This document shows, one piece after another, positions 1 to 4,637 of a stretch of 12,818 bases of DNA; position 1 is the first letter of the stretch, and each line of letters starts with the position of its first letter. Origin of the DNA: JAFGCR01 sp964538225 (GTDB lineage Bacteria; Patescibacteriota; Gracilibacteria; UM-FILTER-43-11); assembly GCA_964538225.1 (NCBI GenBank), contig CAZIDW010000036.1, positions 1 to 12,818 on the forward strand, written 5' to 3'. The position numbers and the translations under genes were made by a program. A model generated the notes under the pieces. The model saw only the letters and a list, made by a program, of their open reading frames with translations. It searched no databases and had not been told where the DNA came from.

Positions 1-1
1 T

Positions 2-334
2 TTAGAAGTATTCGCTTTTAAAGACCTGACGCCCGGCGAACAGTGGGTGGATATCTCCACCCCCGAATTCACCGCCATCTGCCCCTTTTCCGACTGGCCG
101 GATTTCGGCACCGTGCAGATCCGTTATGTGCCGGATAAAGTCTGCCTGGAACTGAAATCCTTCAAACTTTACATCAACGCCTTCCGGAACCTGAAAATCT
201 TCCACGAAGCCGTAATTGAAGTGATATTCGCCGACTTCTTAGACGCCGTAAAGCCAAAAAAAGCGCACATCATAGTGGATATGAATGTGCGCGGGAATGT
301 GAAAACGGTATGTGAAAAGCGGTTTAAGTATTAA
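2..334 (+). CDS. queF: NADPH-dependent 7-cyano-7-deazaguanine reductase QueF, 3' part
   Basis: QueF reduces preQ0 to preQ1 with NADPH in cytoplasmic queuosine synthesis. The reading frame is open from the left edge, so the start lies outside the window; 110 residues are visible. Numbering from the first visible residue, Cys27 (in FTAICP) matches the catalytic thioimide-forming Cys, Asp34 (in PDF) the general acid, ELKS (50-53) the family signature, and His68-Glu69 (in FHEA) the substrate-binding pair. The Cys-Asp spacing of 7 and Cys-His spacing of 41 equal those of the Bacillus subtilis enzyme (C55, D62, H96, E97), so only about 28 N-terminal residues should be missing. This is the short, unimodular form. 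The TAA stop overlaps the stop of the convergent 93-aa gene. No other queuosine gene is visible. Confidence 0.92.
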   Translation, partial: LEVFAFKDLTPGEQWVDISTPEFTAICPFSDWPDFGTVQIRYVPDKVCLELKSFKLYINAFRNLKIFHEAVIEVIFADFLDAVKPKKAHIIVDMNVRGNVKTVCEKRFKY

Positions 335-612
335 CGGCCGCCGCCTCCCTCTTCTAAGCTTTTGGTCCATCGCAAAAGATCCGCCCGGCCGCCCTGAACG
401 ATCTGGCCGACATCATTGACCTTCTGGATATTGCCGCGTCCGGCTTCGATGTTTTTGCGGATATCAAGCAGGTCTTCCGGGCTGTACCAGCTTTCCATGT
501 CGCCGGCATTGCGCCACTTACTCCCCTCCCGGATCAAAAGTTTAGTGTCATGCCGCTGAGGGCCGGTATGATCTTTGGTTCCGTGAGGATAATATTTATA
601 GGTCTCAGCCAT
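331..612 (-). CDS. Hypothetical 93-aa protein with its own promoter
   Basis: I do not recognise this protein. It is 93 residues, hydrophilic, rich in charged residues and Gly, with no membrane segment or signal peptide. The N-terminal third is rich in Tyr, His and Lys (ETYKYYPHGTKDH), the middle has a likely helix (SPEDLLDIRKNIEAG), and it ends in a short GGGGR tail. The ATG at 612 is supported by a near-consensus promoter about 30 bp upstream (649-677). There is no Shine-Dalgarno sequence; the leader is A-rich. Its TAA shares bases with the queF TAA on the other strand, so the two genes converge with overlapping stops. That it is a real gene is inferred from the promoter, the complete open frame and the tight fit between neighbours. 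Confidence 0.62.
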   Translation of the reverse strand: MAETYKYYPHGTKDHTGPQRHDTKLLIREGSKWRNAGDMESWYSPEDLLDIRKNIEAGRGNIQKVNDVGQIVQGGRADLLRWTKSLEEGGGGR

Positions 613-648
613 TTTGTTTTAGGGTTAATTTTTATTATTGATATTTAT

Positions 649-677
649 ATTATACAATAAAAAGAATACTTTGTAAA
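649..677 (-). promoter_or_regulatory. Sigma70-type promoter for the 93-aa gene
   Basis: Read on the minus strand: -35 TTTACA (677-672), 17-bp spacer, -10 TATAAT (654-649). The -10 is perfect and the -35 matches 5 of 6. Transcription would start near 642, about 30 nt before the ATG at 612. It lies in the AT-rich gap between the 116-aa and 93-aa genes and separates their expression. Confidence 0.75.
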
Positions 678-693
678 GCATAAAACACTTTTT

Positions 694-718
694 CCGGTAA
701 TAAGGCGGTTATTTCCGG
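694..718 (-). other. Hairpin over the stop codon of the 116-aa gene
   Basis: CCGG (694-697), one T-T mismatch, AATAA (699-703), loop GGCGG, TTATT (709-713), CCGG (715-718): nine base pairs and one mismatch. The stem contains the TAA of the 116-aa gene. On the minus strand it is followed by an A run, not a T run, so it is not a standard intrinsic terminator. It may be a 3'-end stabiliser or a poor terminator. Confidence 0.4.
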
Positions 719-1059
719 TCGCTTTCCGGACACTCATCCGCTTGGGTACAGTCCTCGCATTCCAAGGTGGCCAGCGACCGGATGGCGACCCCCTTTCTGA
801 TGGCAAACACATCAGCCGCGGCATCGGAACCGACTTTTTTACCAATTGCCCTGATGTCTTCAAGGTCACCCGGTAAACCGGCTTCAAGGGCGTCTTTCTG
901 GCCAATGGCCAGGCATTTCCATGTTCCGGCCCTCACGACCTGGAGCATGCGTTTGACCGCGTCCTTTTCCCAGCCGTCCAGACACCCCTCCCGGGAATAA
1001 ATCTCCCTGACTGCTTCATCCGGCAGGATACCCGGCTGTTTTTCATGGGATTTGGGCAT
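709..1059 (-). CDS. Hypothetical 116-aa cysteine-containing protein
   Basis: Not recognised. The frame is open further upstream, but the start chosen is the ATG at 1059: it is preceded by GAGGA (1068-1064 on the minus strand) and avoids a 27-residue extension that would run into the upstream gene. The protein is 116 residues, soluble, mostly helical in appearance. It has five Cys (26, 49, 101, 104, 110); the last three form CEDCTQADEC (101-110) near the C terminus, a CxxC-x5-C cluster that could bind a metal or form disulfides. It follows the 573-aa gene by 43 bp on the same strand, so the two are probably co-transcribed. The role is unknown. Confidence 0.7.
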   Translation of the reverse strand: MPKSHEKQPGILPDEAVREIYSREGCLDGWEKDAVKRMLQVVRAGTWKCLAIGQKDALEAGLPGDLEDIRAIGKKVGSDAAADVFAIRKGVAIRSLATLECEDCTQADECPESDRK

Positions 1060-1102
1060 AATGTCCTCGTTATTTTTAAACCAATAATAAATCGCACCGC
1101 TT

Positions 1103-2824
1103 TCAGACCGCCTCCGCCACCGCTGCCTGAAAATCCACACTTTTCAGATATTCCTTAAAGGTCAGGCGCAGGGTCTCGTCATCCAATGTCTGCGGGTTGC
1201 CGGCCAAAAACACGCCGATTTCGTTCACCACACCCATCAGCTGATCAAAGACAGTCTCATAGCCTTCCACCCGGCATTGTTTGACCGTTCGGTAAAGGAT
1301 GCGCGCCTTTTCCGTGAGCTGTTCCCGGGTAAAACCGTTTTTCAGCGAAATCTCGGCCAGGCAGTCTTCAAACGCCTTCTGCACCTTAAACACCTGGCAG
1401 ACCGCATGGCCTTTCAGGGATTCCCGGCGATGTTCATCAGACTTGCCCTCGCGGGAAAAACGGTACATGGCGGCGTCGATGGCTTCGAGTTTCTCCGCGT
1501 AAAACCGGAACGGTTTTAAGCGGAGCTGCCCCAGGCTGAGGTCCAGGCGCGGCAAAGAAGTGATCCCGCCCCGTTTAGTGGTAAAGACAAAACCGCCGCC
1601 GTCATGGAACGTTTTAAAGGCTTCGGCCATATCGGCCATAAACTCCTCCGAATATCGGATGACTTCTTTTAACTGTTCCCTGTCTTTACCGGTGATATCC
1701 GTGATCCGGCGGATGGATTTCTTCCGTCCTCCCAGGCGGTCGCGCACTTTCACCAATTTGGCCATCGCGGCCGGCGGATTGACCTGCCCGCGGCTGTCCG
1801 CCAGACTGGTTGTATCGAGAGCTTCACGGGCATCAGCTTTATCATCATCCCGCACACGGTCCAGCACCGGCTTTTGATTTAGGGAATGCTCAGCGCCTTT
1901 TCGCTTCTCATCCTTTTCTTCAGGAGTGTCATCAGCCCGGAGAGCGCCCAGGCGGGTGTGCAGGGCGTTCACCGCGTTCAGTGCGGCGGCCAGCTTGTCT
2001 TTTTCCGTGCCATATCCCCTATCCATATGCCCGGCTTTGCGGAGCAGCGAGTAGGCGTCGCGAAAAATAGCCGGTTCCTTTAAAAGGGAATTTTTGGACT
2101 TCCGGCGCGGATGGATGATCTCCCCGTCATGTTCCGGACTGTGGTCATGCACTACCAGCAAACGGAAATTGGGATTTTTGGATTCATACCCGAAATCCGG
2201 GAGAGGTCTTACATGGTGCTGATAAAAAGCTTTCACATTGTCCACATTCTCCTGAGCGGTCAGGTGTGCCTGCACGTCGTCCATCCGGCCGTTTATAAGC
2301 GACCGTTCGGGGATATCAAAATGCTCCAGAAAACGGGCGGACACGCGCGACGGGTCGACCACAGTATGGGCCAGCGGGATCTGGTGGGCATCCACCCCGC
2401 CCCATGCGCCTTCACGCTTGGGGACCGTCCAGTACCGGCGGGCGCCGTGGAGCTCCTGGAACGTCTTAAACAGGGAACGTGGCATCCGTTCCCAGTACTC
2501 GTTTTTACTGGCAAAATAAAAATCCTCGCGGATGTCTTTGCGGCGGCGCTGGTTCTGCACCGCATCTTTCCGTTTCAGGGTATCGAGCTGGCGGGCCAGT
2601 TTGCGCCGCATCAGGACGATCAGGCGCCGTTTTTCCGTAAGCTGTTCGATGAGGAGTTCCTTTTTCGCGTGGAATTCGTCCCGGCCTGCCTGAAGATGGC
2701 GCTTTGAAATGGCCCGGGCTTCCTTAATCTGTTCACTTAAAGAGTCGATACGGCGATTCATACGGTCGCGCTGGCGCCGCAATTTCTGCACCACGGTTTC
2801 AGGGGAAGTGGGGGGCTTTCTCAT
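1103..2824 (-). CDS. Hypothetical 573-aa charged protein with N-terminal coiled coil
   Basis: I do not recognise a family. The 573 residues are strongly charged and carry no signal peptide or membrane segment, so a cytoplasmic location is likely. Residues about 8-105 are Arg/Lys/Glu-rich and predicted by eye to form a long coiled coil or helical hairpin. The middle (about 105-270) looks globular, with aromatic patches (YWERMPRSLF, ARRYWTVPKREGAWGG) and an acidic-histidine stretch LLVVHDHSPEHDGE (222-235) that could bind metal. Residues about 275-345 are a low-complexity acidic/basic linker. The C-terminal third (about 350-573) is mostly helical. The start is the ATG at 2824, with no Shine-Dalgarno sequence but a plausible promoter at 2848-2874. 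It is probably first in a two-gene unit with the 116-aa gene and diverges from the tRNA genes. Confidence 0.85.
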   Translation of the reverse strand: MRKPPTSPETVVQKLRRQRDRMNRRIDSLSEQIKEARAISKRHLQAGRDEFHAKKELLIEQLTEKRRLIVLMRRKLARQLDTLKRKDAVQNQRRRKDIREDFYFASKNEYWERMPRSLFKTFQELHGARRYWTVPKREGAWGGVDAHQIPLAHTVVDPSRVSARFLEHFDIPERSLINGRMDDVQAHLTAQENVDNVKAFYQHHVRPLPDFGYESKNPNFRLLVVHDHSPEHDGEIIHPRRKSKNSLLKEPAIFRDAYSLLRKAGHMDRGYGTEKDKLAAALNAVNALHTRLGALRADDTPEEKDEKRKGAEHSLNQKPVLDRVRDDDKADAREALDTTSLADSRGQVNPPAAMAKLVKVRDRLGGRKKSIRRITDITGKDREQLKEVIRYSEEFMADMAEAFKTFHDGGGFVFTTKRGGITSLPRLDLSLGQLRLKPFRFYAEKLEAIDAAMYRFSREGKSDEHRRESLKGHAVCQVFKVQKAFEDCLAEISLKNGFTREQLTEKARILYRTVKQCRVEGYETVFDQLMGVVNEIGVFLAGNPQTLDDETLRLTFKEYLKSVDFQAAVAEAV

Positions 2825-2847
2825 GGCAAATTGGTTAAGGAAAGCAT

Positions 2848-2874
2848 TTTATAACAATTAAAAACTTTTGTCGA
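2848..2874 (-). promoter_or_regulatory. Candidate promoter for the 573-aa gene
   Basis: On the minus strand: -10 TATAAA (2853-2848) preceded by TGT, which makes an extended -10 (TGnTATAAA), and TCGACA (2874-2869), 5 of 6 to the -35 consensus but with a short 15-bp spacer. It lies about 20 bp upstream of the ATG and is divergent from the tRNA promoter. Confidence 0.42.
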
Positions 2875-2888
2875 GCTAAAAATTGGTC

Positions 2889-2917
2889 ATGACGGAAGTG
2901 TCAAACTCTGATACTAT
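2889..2917 (+). promoter_or_regulatory. Candidate promoter for the tRNA-Arg genes
   Basis: ATGACG (2889-2894), 17-bp spacer, TACTAT (2912-2917); both hexamers match 4 of 6. Transcription would begin near 2924, just before the tRNA at 2928. An overlapping alternative -10 is GATACT (2910-2915). No other promoter-like sequence is closer to the tRNA. Confidence 0.4.
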
Positions 2918-2927
2918 CTTTCAGGAT

Positions 2928-3004
2928 GCGCCCATAGCTCAGCGGATGAGAGCACCGGTCTTCGGAACCGGGTGTCGGGGGTTCGAATCCCTCTGGGCGC
3001 ACCA
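2928..3004 (+). tRNA. tRNA-Arg (anticodon UCG), CCA encoded
   Basis: Complete cloverleaf of 77 nt. Acceptor stem GCGCCCA (2928-2934) pairs with TGGGCGC (2994-3000); the discriminator is A3001 and CCA is encoded at 3002-3004. Anticodon stem CCGGT/ACCGG closes the 7-nt loop CTTCGGA, giving anticodon TCG at 2962-2964 (reads CGA and probably other CGN codons). The T arm contains TTCGAAT. Its 3' end, from 2987 on, is copied twice downstream at the borders of the tandem repeat units. Confidence 0.97.
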
Positions 3005-3189
3005 TTTCTCAGGTTCTGTGCCAAAGGTGCAGGTTCTGAGAAATATGACACAGAGAGGATGAGAACCCTTGGGTTCGCCTGAGTAAAGGAGCGACCGTAG
3101 AGTCGTGGTTTATCACGACTTGAAGGGTAGCGACTATTACGAAGCTCGACCGCGGAGCCTGAGCTTGTCGAAGGCGAGCACGTAAGAAT
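2987..3189 (+). repeat. Tandem non-coding unit 1 (203 bp), bounded by tRNA 3' tails
   Basis: The unit begins with the last part of the tRNA-Arg(UCG) gene (ATCCCTCTGGGCGCACCA, then TTT) and ends where the same 21-bp tail recurs at 3190. Apart from one substitution (A3123 versus G3326), the first bases of the boundary and one exchanged hairpin, it is identical to unit 2. Internal structures: a 41-nt compound hairpin (3004-3044), GAACCC-TT-GGGTTC (3063-3076), AGTCGTG/CACGACT (3101-3120), and GCCTGAGCTTGTCGAAGGC (3157-3175). I see no coding region. Confidence 0.95.
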
Positions 3190-3403
3190 ATCCCTCTGGG
3201 CGCACCATTTCTCAGGTTCTGTGCCAAAGGTGCAGGTTCTGAGAAATATGACACAGAGAGGATGAGAACCCTTGGGTTCGCCTGAGTAAAGGAGCGACCG
3301 TAGAGTCGTGGTTTATCACGACTTGGAGGGTAGCGACTATTACGAAGCTCGACCGCGGAGCCCCATCGTAGCCTTGGCGAAGATGGGGCGAGCACGTAAG
3401 AAT
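3190..3403 (+). repeat. Tandem non-coding unit 2 (214 bp)
   Basis: Second copy of the unit, 203 bp after the first. It is 11 bp longer only because the 19-bp hairpin of unit 1 is replaced by a 30-bp hairpin (3360-3389) with arms GCCCCATC/GATGGGGC and core GCC-TT-GGC. It starts with an exact copy of the tRNA tail (3190-3210). Long open frames on the minus strand cross both units in different frames, so they do not encode a repeated protein. Confidence 0.95.
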
Positions 3404-3424
3404 ATCCCTCTGGGCACACCATTT
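3404..3424 (+). repeat. Third copy of the tRNA-Arg 3' tail
   Basis: A third 21-bp copy of the 3' end of tRNA-Arg(UCG), with one change (G to A at 3416, giving TGGGCACACC), closes unit 2. The next base but two begins tRNA-Arg(CCG). This change would weaken acceptor-stem pairing if the fragment were used as a tRNA end. Confidence 0.9.
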
Positions 3425-3426
3425 AA

Positions 3427-3503
3427 GCCCGCTTAGCTCAGCTGGATAGAGCGCTGGCTTCCGGAGCCAGAGGCCACAGGTTCAAATCCTGTAGCGGGTA
3501 CCA
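3427..3503 (+). tRNA. tRNA-Arg (anticodon CCG), CCA encoded
   Basis: Complete 77-nt cloverleaf. Acceptor stem GCCCGCT (3427-3433) pairs with AGCGGGT (3493-3499), discriminator A3500, CCA at 3501-3503. Anticodon stem CTGGC/GCCAG encloses TTCCGGA, giving anticodon CCG at 3461-3463 (codon CGG). T loop TTCAAAT. The first acceptor pair is G1-U72, a wobble where G-C is usual for elongator tRNAs. It lies 23 bp before the carbamoyltransferase ATG. Confidence 0.97.
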
Positions 3504-3526
3504 TTTAATAAAATAACCAAAAAACA

Positions 3527-4477
3527 ATGCGCCACCTCATCTCTCTCAAAGAACAGTCGAAAGAAGACATCCTCACCATGCTCGGCATGGCCCTGAAACT
3601 GAAAGCAAAACGGAAGGCCGGCGAGTTCCCGGACCTTCTGCCCAACCAGAACCTCATCATGCTGTTCCAGAAGACCAGCACCCGCACCCGCCTCAGTTTC
3701 GAAGCCGGCATGACCGAACTCGGGGGGCACGGGATCTTCCTGGATTCCCGCACTTCTCAGTTCGCCCTCACGGATTTCGGGGATGAGATCCGGGCCGTGA
3801 TGCGCTACGGCTGTGTGCTCATGTTCCGTGCCAAAAAAGCCGAGGATGTGATCAAAGCCGCCAGCTTCAATCAGATCCCGGTCATCGATGCCTGCAGTGA
3901 AAAATACCACCCCGCCCAGGCCCTTTCCGATATCCTGACGATGGCAGAGCACTCAAATGGCATTGAAAACGTGAAAAAAATCGTATGGCTGGGCATTGAA
4001 AACAACGTCAGCAACACATTAATGCTGGCCTGCGCCAAGCTGGGCATCAACGTGTATCTCGTGGCCCCGGAAATCAACGAACCGAGCGTTGATCCCGAAT
4101 TGAATAAAATGGCGGAAGAAACCGGCCGTGTGGTGCGTACAACCGACATTGCCGAGGCCATGAAAGACGCGGATTATGTGCACACGGACACGTGGATGGA
4201 TATGGAGTATTTTGAGAACGGCAAAATAAAACCCGAATTCCAGAAGGTCTATGAAGAAAGGAAAGCCAAATTCATGCCGTACCAGGTGAACGCCAAACTG
4301 ATCGACGGCTACGCGCCGGACTGTAAGATCATGCACTGCATGCCCTGCCATGTCGGATACGAGATCACCCGGGACGCCATCGACCACCAAAACGCCGTTA
4401 TCTTCGACCAGGCGGAAAACCGCATGCACATGCAGAAATCCATGATTCTGTGGCTACTCGGACAAAATATAATGTAA
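3527..4477 (+). CDS. argF: Ornithine carbamoyltransferase family protein with altered substrate loop
   Basis: Transfers a carbamoyl group from carbamoyl phosphate to an amine, classically ornithine to give citrulline; the reverse reaction serves arginine catabolism. The 316 residues are a normal length. Visible motifs: phosphate loop STRTR (51-55), HPAQ (128-131, the HPxQ motif), NNVSNTL (159-165), DTW (221-223), YQVN (252-255), and HCMP (270-273) with the conserved Cys271. The loop after DTW reads MDME instead of the usual SMG, and about nine extra residues precede YQVN, so the second substrate may not be ornithine. The N terminus (RHLISLKEQSKEDI) fits the family, which fixes the start although no Shine-Dalgarno sequence exists. 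Two tRNA-Arg genes lie directly upstream and probably share its transcript. No other arginine gene is in view. Confidence 0.85.
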   Translation: MRHLISLKEQSKEDILTMLGMALKLKAKRKAGEFPDLLPNQNLIMLFQKTSTRTRLSFEAGMTELGGHGIFLDSRTSQFALTDFGDEIRAVMRYGCVLMFRAKKAEDVIKAASFNQIPVIDACSEKYHPAQALSDILTMAEHSNGIENVKKIVWLGIENNVSNTLMLACAKLGINVYLVAPEINEPSVDPELNKMAEETGRVVRTTDIAEAMKDADYVHTDTWMDMEYFENGKIKPEFQKVYEERKAKFMPYQVNAKLIDGYAPDCKIMHCMPCHVGYEITRDAIDHQNAVIFDQAENRMHMQKSMILWLLGQNIM

Positions 4478-4495
4478 ATGACGAAAAATGTCTGG

Positions 4496-4523
4496 TTGAT
4501 ATATTCGCAATCTTTTTTATAAT
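4496..4523 (+). promoter_or_regulatory. Sigma70-type promoter for the radical SAM gene
   Basis: TTGATA (4496-4501), 16-bp spacer, TATAAT (4518-4523). The -10 is perfect, the -35 matches 5 of 6. Transcription would start near 4530, leaving a leader of about 108 nt before the ATG at 4638. Confidence 0.72.
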
Positions 4524-4531
4524 TAAAACAT

Positions 4532-4563
4532 TCTGGTTGACGTCTTTCAGAGTGTCAATCAGA
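4532..4563 (+). promoter_or_regulatory. Leader hairpin, boxB-like position
   Basis: TCTGGTTGAC (4532-4541) pairs with GTCAATCAGA (4554-4563): ten pairs including one G-U, 12-nt loop. It would be the first structure of the transcript and ends one base before the boxA-like sequence. An alternative reading is a weak terminator of the upstream gene, since TTGTTCTTT follows. Confidence 0.5.
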
Positions 4564-4564
4564 T

Positions 4565-4576
4565 TGTTCTTTAACA
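4565..4576 (+). promoter_or_regulatory. boxA-like antitermination sequence
   Basis: TGTTCTTTAACA matches the rrn boxA core TGCTCTTTAACA at 11 of 12 bases. BoxA RNA is bound by NusB-S10 (NusE) in ribosomal RNA antitermination. Here it lies between a promoter and a terminator-like hairpin in an mRNA leader. The match is seen; the function is inferred. Confidence 0.4.
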
Positions 4577-4592
4577 CGGTTTGCAGTGTTTT
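4576..4592 (+). repeat. Left copy of a 17-bp inverted repeat flanking the radical SAM gene
   Basis: ACGGTTTGCAGTGTTTT at 4576-4592 is an exact reverse complement of 6205-6221. It overlaps the leader hairpin described above. No exact target-site duplication is visible outside the pair (TTAAC on the left, TTACC on the right). Confidence 0.9.
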
Positions 4593-4605
4593 AACGCTGT
4601 TTTTT
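4584..4605 (+). terminator. Terminator-like hairpin in the radical SAM leader
   Basis: CAGTGTT/AACGCTG form a 7-bp stem (one T-G pair, TT loop; 4584-4599) followed by six T (4600-4605). An alternative pairing AACAC (4573-4577)/GTGTT (4586-4590) would exclude it, as in attenuators. The stem is weak, so it is at most a conditional terminator. Confidence 0.45.
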
Positions 4606-4637
4606 CATTTAAATCGATAAAAGGAAAGGAGAGCGGT

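Noticed and set aside
1060..1140. 27-residue extension of the 116-aa protein
   Set aside because: It overlaps the end of the 573-aa gene, is unusually Arg/Trp-rich, and lies upstream of a clear ribosome site at 1064-1068.
2111..2707. 198-aa plus-strand open frame
   Set aside because: Antisense to the 573-aa gene, without ribosome site or family features. The other long antisense frames over gyrB, secF and the 993-aa gene were dismissed for the same reason.
3009..3422. 137-aa minus-strand open frame over the tandem units
   Set aside because: The two repeat units are 203 and 214 bp, so they are read in different frames. The frame follows no repeated protein and overlaps tRNA tails and hairpins; it is a by-product of GC-rich repeats.
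2991..3424. CRISPR array
   Set aside because: Only two units of about 200 bp with near-identical interiors; there are no short repeats alternating with unique spacers.
2987..3424. Integrated phage or genomic island at the tRNA-Arg end
   Set aside because: Tail repeats fit attachment sites, but no integrase or any gene lies between them and the distance is only about 200 bp each.
4581..4637. 19-residue N-terminal extension of the radical SAM protein
   Set aside because: It would begin within the leader hairpin without a ribosome site, whereas the ATG at 4638 has a strong one and a normal domain start.
4530..4637. Cobalamin riboswitch in the radical SAM leader
   Set aside because: The leader is only about 108 nt and I see no B12-box-like core; a cobalamin riboswitch needs more length.
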